Notes under the pieces: model-generated
The model's database searches: none
What the model saw: the letters and a program-made list of their open reading frames with translations, nothing else
Told to the model about the DNA's origin: nothing
Made by a program: the position numbers and the translations under genes
In this document: piece after piece, positions 14,478 through 26,492 of the stretch
How positions within the stretch are numbered: position 1 is the first letter of the stretch
Layout: each line of letters starts with the position of its first letter
Source: Protula sp. h YS-2021
Lineage: Eukaryota > Annelida > Polychaeta > Sabellida > Serpulidae
Direction of reading: 5' to 3'
Assembly: GCA_949752745.1 (NCBI GenBank)
Contig: OX457034.1
Coordinates: 8,850,278-8,914,277 of the forward strand
Length of the DNA stretch: 64,000 nucleotides

Positions 14478-14933
14478 GTGAGTCAAGTAGGTAGGTAGAT
14501 AGGTAGCTAGGTAGGCAGGCAGGCAAGTAGGTAGGTGAGGTAGGTAGTAGGTACGTGCGTACGTAAGTAAGGTAGGTAAGCTAAGTTGATAGGTAGCTGG
14601 ACGGGCAGGTAAGTAGTTAGGCAGGTAGGTAGGTAGATAGACAGGCAGGCAGTCAGGCAAATAGGCAGGTAGGTAGGTAGGCACGCAGGTAGATAGGTAG
14701 GTAGACAGGCAGGTAGGTGTGTAGGTAGGTATTTAGGTATTTAGGTAGGTAGGTATTTAGGTAGGTAGGTAGGTAGGTAGCTAGGTAGGTAATTAGCTAG
14801 GCAGCTAGGTAGGTAGGTATTTAGGTAGGTAGGTGGGTAGATAGGTAGGTATGTAGGTAGGTAGGCAGTTGGATAGGTAGGCAAGAAGGCAGGCAGGCAG
14901 GTAGGTAGGTAGGTAGGTAGGTAGGTAGTAGGT
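14478..14933. repeat. (GTAG)n-derived tetranucleotide array
   Basis: Around 450 bp of AGGTAGGTAGGT interrupted by AGGCAGGC, GATAGG and TATTTAGG variants. The minus strand therefore reads as long Leu-Pro-Thr-Tyr ORFs, which are artefacts. Confidence 0.95.
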
Positions 14934-14939
14934 AGTTTC

Positions 14940-16391
14940 GTTTCTTTCTTGAAAACCGTGATGCACAACTAGAGAAAGTACATGGAGTGGCAAGTAAAGA
15001 TTATTAATTAATTTTCTTACATTTCGTCCCAATAAAATGGACGATGCCATATTCAATGTGTTGGGACATCAACACTGCTTATTGTTTGCATAGAAACACC
15101 CCGGATTTGCTGCCACTTGACTGGCATTACACCTGTGGCTTGCTTACTGTTTTATACTTGACCGTCTATTGACTTCCTGTGTATCAATGAGTCACACCTG
15201 ACGTCACACCAACACGTGTTATTGTTGTATCTGAAGAGGTTTTAAGAGCAGGATTTTTTCATTCAGATTGTTGGCTATTTCAAATTTCTACCTTGATTTC
15301 TAAATATAATGCACTGAAATGTGTATGGCTGTTCAGGTGCCTACTTATAGCTATTCGGGGACAAAGTGAACCCAAAATTGCTTTTGATACAAAATCCTTC
15401 TGCGTCACTTGTCATGCTGCGTTTTCATTGGTCCGGCGTTGCAGGAAGTCAAGTTGTTCAATTCAGCTCCAATTTGTGAGCTTTATTACTTACATACCTT
15501 TCTCCCGGTTCTTATACTTGTTTGAATTATTTCGAGAACTTTTATCAAAAGCTGCCCCCCCCCCCCCCCACCCACAAAAAAATATACCAAACAGTAACAT
15601 ATGAATCATTCCCTGGATCGTAGCTAGATCGCCACATGGCAACAACGTTTAAAACGGCTAATACTGTTTTGGGAGTTATAATTTGGGTGGAATTTAGGCT
15701 CGAATTTTGGAACTAAAATTAAAAGTATAGCTGCGATTTTTGAAGTAACCAAGACAAAGCTGTAAATGTTATAGATTGCGAATATAATGCTATTTAATCG
15801 CATGATTTTATGTGTTTATATTCGTCATGTGACGTCACTTAATCTCTCACTTTATCGCTTCAACAAAACAAATCAATTGGAAAAATCTATAAAATCTTGG
15901 ATATGATCAACACAGAATTTGCCTGGTATTTTCCGTTCAAATGATTTACTGATATAAGTCTTTGGCCTTAATCATTTAGTCCACTTTTTGGGGGGAGGGG
16001 GTGAGGGTGGGGGAGAACAGATAGTTTGGCATAAAAACAACCGAAATGCGCTAGCCACTAATACGCTGATCATTGCGGAAAATGACGTCACACTACATGA
16101 TCTCACTCCGTGGATTCGATTGGCAGGCAGTTTGTTTGCGCAATCAACTGAGAGGCGGGCAAAATGCAAGCATCTATCTCCTACCGCATCCTTCTTTCCT
16201 TTTGTTAAATACACGATAGTAATGCCTGAAATAATGAAGAAATGTCTGGATACTGCTGATACATCATGAACTACTCATTTCTCAGGAGCTATCCGCTCAT
16301 CTCAACAGGTACTACTATACAGAAAGTACCGTAATGTCGTGAAACACGGCACTATCTCTAGGAGGGCATGCATCCCATCGCGGTGAACAGA
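14940..16391. other. Noncoding with C-run and G-rich tract
   Basis: A run of 15 C lies at 15555-15569, and a G-rich tract at 15990-16015. Three TGACGTCA sites occur here. No gene is supportable; the ORFs at 15293-15604 and 15988-16269 have no recognisable domain. Confidence 0.45.
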
Positions 16392-16942
16392 TACAGTAAA
16401 ACCCCACTCATGGACACTTTCGCTGTTATAGGCACTAGTGATGGAAAAAGCATCTGGCTTCAAAATCACCACGCTCCCCTTTTCTTTCCCTCCTCCCCCT
16501 CCCTCCCCCCATCGCCACTTCCCCGCCTATGAAGTGTAAATTGGGTACTGGTATTAAGATCACGCTGGAAACGAACCAAAAAAGGGTCTTTAATTTACAG
16601 GTTTTATTACATTAGATATTCTAATTTTTTTCCAAATGTACTTAAAATCTACTCTCCAGGATGTTGTTGTTTTTTGTTTTATTTCATGCAATATTCCTTA
16701 AAATACTGAAAATTCCTTGAGCATTGAAATATATTTATGCAGTATTTACTCTTCAGAGAACAAAATTCTTCTTGATAAACTAAAGCTGGAAATAAAAAAT
16801 TCTTTTGAAAATACTCTTTATCTGGCTGAAACAATAGTCCTTATCTAAACAGTCCGAGATAAGCTCATCAATCGCAGTGCGTCTTGGCAAGTAACAATTG
16901 TGTGAGCGATAATAGGTGAAAATACACCAGCACCTGACGTCA
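15199..16942. promoter_or_regulatory. Cluster of four TGACGTCA (CRE/ATF-type) octamers
   Basis: Full palindromic octamers at 15199-15206, 15830-15837, 16083-16090 and 16935-16942. TGACGTCA is the consensus site for CREB/ATF bZIP dimers. No gene is recognised nearby, so regulation is not demonstrated. Confidence 0.35.
16392..16405 (+). mobile_element. Possible pogo/Tigger-like terminal fragment
   Basis: TACAGTAAAACCCC resembles the CAGTAAAACC ends of pogo-group DNA transposons. A near-identical TACAGTAAAACCTC is present on the minus strand at 60422-60409. No transposase remnant is visible at either place. Confidence 0.25.
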
Positions 16943-18185
16943 CAGATGGTGCTAAACAGTCGCTCCAATTTCTCTGAAAATAATATTTAGGAGAGCACCC
17001 AACAATCTGTCTCTCGCAAATATTTGTTTAATTGTGCGCGCGTCTTGGCTGGTGCCTCTGTTGTCCTGAACAACAAACCAAAATGGCGACTAAGGCTCAA
17101 GTTGGATTTTGTCATTCGCTCTATTTATTCATTTTAATGCTTTTATCGATGTATGTTTATTTTTTGCACTCACTGAATTTATATCAAGAGACTGTAACAG
17201 AAACAAAACGCGATCAGAATCAAAGATATTATACTGAATGGTATATTGGTGTTTTCCACCTCTTTAATATTATTTAAAAATCAAGATTAAAATTCTTTGA
17301 AAATGGATTTCTTCAGAAGTTTTAAGAAGTTAGCAAATTCAAACAAAAAATAATTTGCATCTTCACTCTCGTTGGGTGCCCCTTTGAACTGCGAAATTAT
17401 ACATTGCCAAAACAATAAGTCATTGGATGAATTAAAATGCTAAAACGTAAGACTAAATTTTTATTCAGATTTTTCCTTATTTTTTTTTTTTTTATAAGGG
17501 CGTGTGCTTGTTTTGTTGCACCTGAATTGCTTATACTTTGAATTTCGTACGTTTCTTCTCTATTGGTTTTTTTTTACAGCATAGATTTTGCGAAACGCAG
17601 CAAATGAAATAAAATTCTTATTTGGACCAGCTCAGTCCCCGGTTCAAGCTTTGTTGCCCAACAATTAACCTCTACAGCGGTCCGGTCTGTTATCGTTATT
17701 GTTCAACAACCAACCTCTACGGCGGTCTGGACTGTTATCATTGTTGTCCGACAGCCAACCTCTATGGTGGTTCGATTTATTTGTTTACGCCTTTCTGTTA
17801 CATCAACTCACTGAGATTCCGCGAAAATGGCACTTTATTGTAAATCCATCCGCTTTGTTTTGATACCTCAATATACAGAGGTCAGCTGCAAAATAACAAC
17901 GCGGGTTCAAGGTCATAGCCCAGGCATTTGAGAGAAAAAAAGAAAGGATAGACCGAAAGGACCACCATCAAACATTCTTTGGTGACATAGAACTGTTTTA
18001 TTTTGGAATAAAAAAAAACCATCTGCCTTTTAGTCTCAACCAAGGATTTTCTAAAATTAATTCTGTGTATAATCGTTGGAAGAATGATTTCATTGTGTAA
18101 TGGCAGTCAACAAACAAACAATGGCACTAAAGGCATGGCCAGTGAAACAATAGTCATCATCAAAAATAAGGCTAATGGTTTCCAG
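16406..18185. other. Noncoding, nothing recognised
   Basis: Includes a C/T-rich stretch (16475-16520) and a triplicated roughly 50-bp CAACCTCTACGGCGGTC segment near 17665-17775 (three imperfect copies). No gene supported. Confidence 0.4.
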
Positions 18186-18385
18186 GGGCCGTATTCACGA
18201 AAGTTAACTGCACAGTTAGCAAATTTCGTTAACTGCTTCTGTAGCTAACAGAACTTTTGAAAAGTAAATAATAAATATTGCTTTTATGTTAAAGCTTATT
18301 CTTGCAAACATTGTTTGCGTAATTAGGCTGAATCAGCTCATTTGCACCAGCGATGCAAAGTTAACTGCACAGTTAACTTTTAGGA
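18186..18385. repeat. GTTAACTG-palindrome element, MITE-like
   Basis: GTTAACTGCACAGTTAAC-type palindromes occur at both ends (about 18203 and 18360) around an AT-rich centre with AACTGC/GTTAACTG fragments. The left edge reads GGGGCCGTATTCACGAAAG, a phrase seen at ends of nonautonomous repeats. The right edge is less clear. Confidence 0.4.
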
Positions 18386-19189
18386 ATAGGAGAACGGGCA
18401 GGAGATTTTTTATTATGTAGACAATGTCTTTGGTTTAATTAAACTTTATGAGCGGGAGGACACCATTACCTTCGGGAAAATCTGTCTTTAGCTCATAATT
18501 AAATATAATATTTTTTTTAGGTATGCATGCACTGGGATTTCTAGTGTGTGCTCATGCTTACGTCACACATTTACATGGTGTTACTATTTATGGATTATCT
18601 CCTCGGGCTTAATTACATATTCAAATCAAACAAGAAGAACCATGATCCAGCAAAACCAACCGCATGAGCGAATCCGGGGTCGGGGAGAGGAGGAGGGGGT
18701 GAGAGTTGGGAGACTGGGGGTAGGGGAGGTCGTCGTCGGGTTGTGAATTTTATTAAGGACACCTGTCATGAATAATAACTCAGAACACCCTGATGACCTT
18801 TCGGGATACAATCTCCCTAATTCTGCTTACTTTGGCGTTAAGAAAAAGCGATTAGAAACTTAAACTCAACTTCATTAGTCTCAAGGATAGCAGAAAGCTT
18901 CCGAGAAAATTCATAAATACATCAAGAGCCTGTATTTTCGTGTGTCATCACTCTCAAATATCTCCATTTTCATAGATGTTATTACGACCAGAATACCTGC
19001 AACATCTTTTTTTCATTAGCAACGTTGCGCACATTCGAGGACAGCATTTCTACTTTATAACTTTCACTTGGAAATTCGCTTCCAAAAGGGAATAACCTTG
19101 CAGTTATTCCAAGAGTTTTTTTCTTCTTTCTTTCTTTCTTTTTTGTTGCCTTTGCCTTTTCTTTGTGATTTCCAGACAACTCCTCCTTG

Positions 19190-19540
19190 ACCATTTGACC
19201 TACGAAGAAGAAATTTGGTGCACGTATAGAAGGTGATAAGATATCGCTGAAATCGCAGTTTTTTACTTTGACCTTTAAGGTCAAGGCCACACTGAGGTTA
19301 AAATATTTTAGAACTTCTGTTTATTACGATAAATCGCTAGAAGGTGCAAAGTCAAAGGTCACAATCGGTTATCCCTTAGGCCTAAAAGACGTTACATAAG
19401 ATACATCTCGGTGACCTTAACCTTCTCGGTCAAGATCAAAGTCAAAATCGGAAGTTGCCCATTATCTCGAAAACGCGCGATTTTCAACTTTTTGGGTGTA
19501 AATATGTTACATAAGGGATACCTTCTTAGCATTGACCTTT
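19190..19540. repeat. AGGTCA-rich dispersed-type repeat
   Basis: Many copies of (A)AGGTCA/TGACCTT, including a perfect palindrome TGACCTTTAAGGTCA at 19269-19283, plus AAGTCAAAGGTCA and GGTCAAGATCAAAGTCA. Two parallel blocks share GACGTTACATAAG/TATGTTACATAAG and GATACATCTC/GATACCTTCT, so the segment is an imperfect duplication. The half-site is that of nuclear receptors; here it is probably an interspersed repeat. Confidence 0.5.
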
Positions 19541-20884
19541 TCTTTTGTGGTTTATCTGATTAGTTTCATTCCGTAATCTAGCGGAATTCGGTCTAGTTTT
19601 AATTGGTGTTGTAATTATTAACACAGTTAAATTTATGTGCCTGGGATTGAAAGAAATGTGGATTTGATAAAACCATTTCATACCCTGATTTCAAATCCAG
19701 CTTATTCGAAGTTCCAGGTATGATTGATCACGAATCGTTAGATTTTCTGACATATAAAATAATTGTATGCAATTACTTGGACGAATTTGATTCTCAAAAA
19801 GTGGTTTATGTCAGAGCTAGTCTTCTTTCTGAGCGAGTTTGTGTCGTATTTTATTGGTGAATCGCCTTCTGCAAACCGTAACTTTGCAATTTTATAAAAA
19901 AAATTAAAGAAAAACATGACATAAATGTTATCAGAGAATATCAAAATAAGGCTCGCATTGCAGCTTTATTTAACGAAACACCGTAGCCATTGGATTGTAC
20001 AATTATTTAGGACAAATTAGATCCAAATGAATAAATAACACAAGTTGTATTTATACGATCTATTCTTTCCTAAACGACCTGTGAGTAAATCCATGTGTCT
20101 CAACGAACAGTTTATAGGATACATAATTCCTTTTGTGGGGGGCTTGGACAATTTTCTAGCACTCTTGGATATGATCTGTAAGATATGTGCTGGTAATTTG
20201 TGTTTGTCTGTCGAAGGTGTCGCTGTTGGGGAAGAATCGAAGGAAGAATAAAAAGAAGAAAAGAAGAATCAGGGCTTGTGTAATAAGCAATTTTGCTGTA
20301 TTCAAAGACGGGTACACCGCCATTAGAAATAATATATAAATAAATAAAATTTTAAAAATTACTACATAAGTAACTAATACTTGTGCTTTTGGATAATAAA
20401 AAATTCTGACTGGACATAATAAGGTGAGATACCCCCTCCCCTCCCTCCCCATCCCCCTCCCCCGCTCCCCCCGTCGTGGGCCAGAAAAAAATTACAAAAT
20501 TAAAATCTAAAAAAATAACCTTCTTTTTATCTTTTTTACCTTTTTAAAAAATCATATTAGGAAATGAAATTGTTTCCAATTTCAGCACTGGTTAAATTGT
20601 TTTTTTTTTCTTCCTGCAAAGCATGGCCCCTTTGTCTAATTTATACAGATAAAAAACCTGTGTCATAAAAGGTCACATCGCCTATTTATTTGCATATCAA
20701 CTGCATTTGTTTCAAAGAAAATATCATTGCTTAAAAGTTTTTTTTTGTTTATTGCTTTGCTCACACATTTTTAGAACTCCCAGGCATTTTTCTCTATTTA
20801 ATTTTTGAATTTTAGTGTGTTAGTCAATACCGATATCGAAACTTCGAATTGGTCAAACTTGCGGGTTGAAATTGTCATTTGGCA
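19541..20884. other. Noncoding, nothing recognised
   Basis: AT-rich with a C-rich tract at 20428-20475. No gene or array recognised. Confidence 0.4.
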
Positions 20885-21100
20885 TGAAGCCAACTTTGGC
20901 TAGCCATGCATAAAACTTTGGCTGGTCATGCCTAGAACTTTGGTTGGACATGCATAAAACTGTGGCTGGTCATGCATAAACATTTGTGCAAGTCATGTAC
21001 TAAACTTTTGGCTAGTCATATATAAGCTTTTAGCTAGTCATATGTAAGCTTTTGGCTAGTCATGTCTGAAATGTTGTCTAGTCATGTTCTAAAATTGCCG
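20885..21100. repeat. 22-bp minisatellite, about 9 copies
   Basis: Units of the form CTTTGGCTGGTCATGCATAAAA start at 20894, 20916, 20938 and 20960, then drift to TTTTGGCTAGTCATATGTAAGC. The right half is a diverged sub-family. Confidence 0.9.
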
Positions 21101-21551
21101 TTGGTAACGCGCTAGGATTGTAATGAGCTCTCTACTTTTTAGAACAACAGAAAGAAACTGTTTGGTTCATTATAATACAACATAGTCTAAAATAATAGCT
21201 ATGCTATTGGCGAATTAGGGGCACAACTGCTCCGCCTCATGCCTCATGCCCCAGTCCCCCTCTCACACCCCACCCCCGTCTTCCCCCATGTCAGTATATC
21301 ACATAACACGTTCGTCCAGCAAAAATGAAATAACGTTTCTTTCTCCATTCGTTCCAAAGATCTTTTTCATGCAAATTAAGTATCCGAGTTCATTTTTGGT
21401 GACCGCTTGCTTTGATTTATTTTAATATCTCAATATTCAATGAATATTGACAACCAATAAGTGGGGGGAAATGGCATCGGAAATTAAGTCCCCACGTTTT
21501 GAAAAAGAATCCATAGTTGTTTGCTTATTTAGAAAGCAAGATAATAACATA

Positions 21552-21755
21552 ACTTTTGAGTGACCCCGTTGCCAGAAAGGACCACTTTTGAGTGACCCCG
21601 TTGTCAGAAAGGACCAATTTTGAGTGCCCCCGTTACCAGAAAGGACCACTTTTGAGTGACCCCGTTTGCGGAAAGGACCACTTTTGAGTGACACCGTTGG
21701 CGGAAAGGACCACTTTTGAGTGACCCCGTTGCCATAAAGGACCACGTTTGATAAC
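21552..21755. repeat. 32-bp tandem repeat, about 6 copies
   Basis: GACCACTTTTGAGTGACCCC recurs every 32 bp (21580, 21612 and onwards), followed by GTTGCCAGAAAG variants. A minus-strand ORF through it is a by-product of the repeat. Confidence 0.93.
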
Positions 21756-21919
21756 AGATTGCTTAAAATAAGACCATTTCTAGCTCTATACCACTTCCAA
21801 GAGCGATTTAAGTGGTCCATTTTTCAAATAAGGCGTGTTTAGATTAAAACTACCTCTAATTTTCGACCACTTTCTATTCATCCTGATGGTTTTATTAATT
21901 TAGATTTCCCACTGTTATT

Positions 21920-22165
21920 GCAAAGAACCGATGGTGATCAATGATAGTTTAGTGATCTCCCAGCAGTCAATTGGTTTATTCCTAATGTCGGAGAAACGTT
22001 CATACGACGTCCCGATGTTGAAACGACGTCCCTAAGAAAATAACCATTAATCGAAGAACCGATGATAATCATCGATATTTTAATGATCTCCCAGCAGTCA
22101 ATTTGCTGATTCTTTGTGTCGGAGAAACGTTCATACAACGTTCCTGAAAACGTAACCAATGACGT
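21920..22165. repeat. ~130-bp tandem duplication
   Basis: Two copies share AAGAACCGATG, GATCTCCCAGCAGTCAATT (21953 and 22083) and GTCGGAGAAACGTTCATAC. An extra ACGACGTCCC block lies in the first copy. Confidence 0.88.
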
Positions 22166-22309
22166 CCCAGGTCCTTATCCCGTAAAAACCACAAATACCC
22201 TGCAACATCATCATTTTTCGCATTCATGTTTCAGAAAACTCCAATCGTGTTGTTAAGAAGAAGACAAAAAAAAGGGCCCTAAGACCAACCGATCTCCAGC
22301 CCCAGTTTT

Positions 22310-22405
22310 GATGCTCAGGAGTCTAGAGGCTGAGGACACTAGAGACTCAGGACACTAGAGACTCGGGACACCAGAGGCTCTGGACACTAGACCTCATCAC
22401 AGATC
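22310..22405. repeat. Short array with GGACACTAGAGACTC units
   Basis: About five imperfect 18-20-bp copies of GGACACTAGAGACTCA. Too short to say more. Confidence 0.7.
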
Positions 22406-22529
22406 ATATCGAGTTATAGGAAAAGAGGATCTTGTCCCAAAGAAGATACAACGCCGAAGGACCAGCTGTTATTTCCATTTTTGCCTATAAACAATTAAAT
22501 GGATAAACATGGTGGAATGACGTCTGAAC

Positions 22530-22815
22530 GCGAAAGCGGGTAAGCTGGGTAAAGCGGGTAAAACGGGTAAGTGGGAAGAGTGGGCAGATGAGTAAAACGG
22601 GTAAGCGGGTAAAGTGGGTAACATGGGTAAAAAAGAGGGCAAAATGCGTGCGTGCGTAGAGTGGGTAAGTGGGTAAACCGTTGATTGGGTAAAACGGGTA
22701 AAATGGGGGCGAGCGTAGAGTGGGTAAGTGGGTAAAACGGGTAGGTGGGTAAAACGGGTAAAGCGGGTAAGCGGACGAAGTGGGTAAACGGGTGAAGTGG
22801 GTAAGCATGTAAGCT
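22530..22815. repeat. GGGTAA-based degenerate array
   Basis: Irregular GGGTAAAACGGGTAAGTGGG units of 8-15 bp. It is not the animal telomere repeat, which reads TTAGGG. Confidence 0.9.
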
Positions 22816-22827
22816 GGTTTATAACGA

Positions 22828-22947
22828 GTAAATTGCTCGTAGATTCTCCTTACTGCGCCTCAGATTTTCCGCTCTTAGATTCTCTTTATTGCGCCTCAGA
22901 TTTTCCGCTCTGAGATTCTCCTTATTGCGCCTCAGATTTTCCGCTCC
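22828..22947. repeat. 36-bp tandem repeat, 3 copies
   Basis: Three copies of GCTCTTAGATTCTCTTTATT followed by GCGCCTCAGATTTTCC, nearly identical. Confidence 0.93.
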
Positions 22948-23015
22948 ATTAGACTTTTCATTGAGATGTGATTGAGAAAGAGTGGAATTTTTATTTTGTT
23001 CTTAATAAATTAATT

Positions 23016-23021
<6 letters not shown>

Positions 23022-23099
<78 letters not shown>
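23022..23099. repeat. (TA)n microsatellite
   Basis: Pure TA tract of about 78 bp, followed directly by a G-rich stretch (23099-23130). Confidence 0.98.
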
Positions 23100-23101
<2 letters not shown>

Positions 23102-23129
23102 GGGGTGGGGAGGGGGGCAGTGGGGGGTG

Positions 23130-23756
23130 GAGACAATGAATATTTTCACAGTGTAGCGCCTGTACCAAATGGTACCCCGTGTCTTAAAATCTAGGAGAAC
23201 TTTTACAAAAGAAATGTTCTTTTATTTCGAATAGTAATTTGTATTTGTTAGAAGCAGAACAAAAATCAGATAAATTGTAATTCTTTACTTTAATGTTTAC
23301 AAGAGTAACACAAATATATTGAAAGGAACGTATTTTTTTCGCCATGAGGCGTTACCTTCTGAGTGATGGCACCGACGCCTTGATCACGAAAAGTGGCGAA
23401 AACGGAAATAGAGTTTGGGAACTTCTGGCTTCTGTTCAGATGCCTTATCTTGACAGCAAGCTATGTATAAATACATCAACGAACTCTTCAAGATATACTT
23501 GCTTTTTTCACTAGAACTTATTGTTCTATGGGTCTGAAGTATGTTGTGCAACTTGCGTCCAGGCTGGAAAAAAAGATATCGGTAATATTCGCAAAATTGC
23601 CTTATCTCAATTGCATCCCTAAACGATTGATCACACTTTTCCCAGTTCATCTATCACTTTGTGATAACAGAAAAAATGGAAGTGGTATTATTGCGTGACC
23701 AAATATGGATAATTGTTTGCCAGTTACTCAGCAAGTTATCTCTGGCTTGTGTGTCG
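23130..23756. other. Noncoding; one unrecognised 88-codon ORF
   Basis: The minus strand 23650-23384 has an ATG-started 88-codon ORF with no recognisable domain, signal peptide or membrane segment. I do not call it a gene. Confidence 0.35.
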
Positions 23757-25145
23757 CTGCCAGATGTCTGGACCAGGTGCCTAGGAGTGGTGAGATGTCA
23801 GGACTAGGTTGCTAGGAGTGGTGATATGTCAGGACTAGGTTGCTAGCAGTGGTGAGATGTCTGGACTAGGTGGCTAGGAGTGGTGAGATGTCAGGAAAAG
23901 GTGGCTAGCAGTGGTGAGATGTCAGGACTAGGTGGCTAGGAGTGGTGAGATGTCAAGACTAGGTTGTTAGGAGTGGTGAGATGTCAGGACTAGGTTTTTA
24001 GAAGTGGTGAGATGTCAGGACCAGGTTGCTAGGAGTGGTGAGATGTCAAGACTAGGTGGCTAGGAGTGGTGAGATGTCTGGACCAGGTTGCTAGGAGTGG
24101 TGAGATGTCAGGACTAGGTGGCTAGGAGTGATGAGATGTCAGGAAAAGGTGGCTAGGAGTGGTGAGATGTCAGGACTAGGTGGCTAGGAGTGGTGGGATG
24201 TCAGGACTAGGAGGCTAGGAGTGGTGGGATGTCAGGATTAGGTGGCTAGGAGTGGTGAGATGTCAGGAAAAGGTGGCTAGCAGTGGTGAGATGTCAGGAC
24301 TAGGTGGCTAGGAGTGGTGAGATGTCAAGACTAGGTTGTTAGGAGTGGTGAGATGTCAGGACTAGGTTGTTAGGAGTGGTTAGATGTCAGGACTAGGTTG
24401 CTAGGAGTGGTGAGATGTCAGGACTAGGTTGCTAGGAGTGTTGAGATGTCAGGACTAGGTTGCTAGGAGTGGTGAGGTGTCAGGACTAGGTGGCTAGGAG
24501 TGGTGAGATGTCAGGAAAAGGTGGCTAGCAGTGGTGAGATGTCTGGACTAGGTTGCTAGGAGTGGTGAGATGTCAGGACTAGGTGGCTAGGAGTGGTGAG
24601 ATGTCAGGACTAGGTTGCTAGGAGTGGTGAGATGTCTGGACTAGGTTGCTAGGAGTGGTGAGATGTCTGGATTAGGTGGCTAGGAGTGGTGAGATGTCAG
24701 GACTAGGTGGCTAGGAGTGGTGAGATGTCAGGACTAGGTTATTAGGAGTGGTGAGTTGTCAGGACTAGGTTGCTAGGAGTGGTGAGATGTCAGGACTAGG
24801 TGGCTAGGAGTGGTGAGATGTCTGAACTAGGTGGCTAGGAGTGGTGAGATGTCTGCACTAGGTTGCTAGGAGGGGTGAGATGTAAGGACTAGGTTGCTAG
24901 GAGTGGTGAGATGTCTGGACTAGATTGCTAGGAGTGGTGAGATGTCTGGATTAGGTTGCTAGGAGTGGTGAGATGTCAGGACTAGGTTGCTAGGAGTGGT
25001 GAGGTGTCAGGACTAGGTTGCCAGGAGTGGTGAGATGTCTGGACTAGGTTGCTAGGAGTGGTGAGATGTTAGGACTAGGTTGCTAGGAGTGGTGAGATGT
25101 CAGGACTATAGGTTGCTAGGAGTGGTGAGGTGTCAGGACTAGCTC
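23757..25145. repeat. 31-bp minisatellite, about 45 copies
   Basis: The unit is GAGATGTCAGGACTAGGTTG + CTAGGAGTGGT with a strict 31-bp period (for example 24421 to 24452). Variants alternate between GGTTGCTAGGAG and GGTGGCTAGGAG, CAGGACTAG and CTGGACTAG, and AGGAAAAGG. Blocks of variants recur together (AGGAAAAGGTGGCTAGCAG three times), indicating expansion by multi-unit duplication. The array decays from 25145 to about 25230. Confidence 0.97.
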
Positions 25146-25333
25146 ACGTGGAGTCGTGATATATCAGGACTAGTTTACGTGAACTCGTGAGATGTCAGGA
25201 TTAGCTCATGTGGAGACGTTAGATGTCGGGGCTTCGCGTTTTCACAGGACAACAAAAACGTAGCGTTGCCAAACGTCTAGACTAGCTTGGGGTTCTTGAC
25301 TAATTCCGTGGCTTTTGATGCGTTATATCTGCG

Positions 25334-25438
<105 letters not shown>

Positions 25439-25554
25439 GGACAGCTTGAATATGGGGTATATCCAGACTAGCTTATACGGTACTGTTTCGCTTTTGAATT
25501 AGTTTACGTGGCAATGTTGTTTCTTTTTGACTAACCGACACAGCAGTGGTGAGG

Positions 25555-25832
25555 TTTTTTGACTAGCTTAAGTGCTGGTATTGAGAATTTTGAATAGCTT
25601 AGGTGATGGTGTTGAGGATTTTGACTAGCCTAGGTGGTAATTTTGAGGATTTTGATTAGCTTTCGTGGAGCTGTTGAGGTTTTTTTTACTAAATTAGGTG
25701 ACGGTGTTGAAGTTTTAAACTAAATTAGGTGGTGGTGTTGAGGATTTTGACTAGTCTTCGTGGCGGTGGTGAGGATCTTGACTAGCTTACGCTGCGGTGT
25801 TGAGGATTTTGACTAGCTAAGACAGTAGTGTC
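25555..25832. repeat. Diverged 31-bp array, relative of the 23.8-kb array
   Basis: About nine units such as GAGGATTTTGACTAGCTTAG + GTGATGGTGTT, also 31 bp. It shares the GACTAG and (A/T)GGTG(G/T)TGAG positions with the main array, so both come from one ancestral unit. Confidence 0.85.
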
Positions 25833-26397
25833 GTGTTCTCAAAACAAGCAACTTCCCCAAATTAAATCTGGTCTAACTGTAAAGCAGTTTTTAATCCCTC
25901 TTCTTATACTTTGCTTTTTTATTTAAATTTTGAACATCATCCCCATCTTAAATCTTGCAGACTGGATAGATTTTAGTGGAATGAGGCATGAAATAGGGGA
26001 ATCGCGAATCACCCTTTAGGGACAAATATGTACTAATTATTATTGTTATAATGTAGCGTTATTCAAGGAGAAGGTGAATCGGGACCGTGGTGGGCTCACA
26101 GAAAGAAGAATCAACATGCCAGGGGTTGTTAAGGGGGTGTTGGTGAATACGGGGCCAGGGGACTATTCTACTAAGCTGAAAAGAGGATATGGAAATCTTA
26201 CTATGGATTTGGAAGTGCAAAGTTTCTGGATCGGGGTTAGAGTACGTTTTATCCAGCCAAAGGACGCGACATAACTTCAGCAGTTAATAACCTAATACTA
26301 TTTGTCAAGCAGTTAGGCATTCATTACGGGCGACAACTTAGAGAGATTGGGTTACAATCCGTAACAGAAGGCAACAGTCGTAGATAGGGCCGGACAG

Positions 26398-26492
26398 GCG
26401 GGGGGGGGGGGAGAAGAGAGGGGGGAAGGGGGAAGGGAGAGGGGAGGGGGAGGGGTGAGGATAGAGAGGGGGGAGGGAGAGGGAGAAAGGAG
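26398..26492. repeat. Purine (G/A) tract, includes 12-G run
   Basis: Nearly uninterrupted G/A on the plus strand. A second similar tract lies at 27186-27235. Both are G-quadruplex- and triplex-prone by composition. Confidence 0.85.

Noticed and set aside
14478..15056. Leu-Pro-Thr-Tyr-rich ORFs on the minus strand
   Set aside because: Direct translation of the GTAG tetranucleotide array.
22530..22815. GGGTAA array as an interstitial telomere
   Set aside because: Units are GGGTAA/GGGTAAAAC, not TTAGGG in either orientation.
23757..25145. 31-bp array as a CRISPR array
   Set aside because: Units are contiguous with no unique spacers and the DNA is from an animal.
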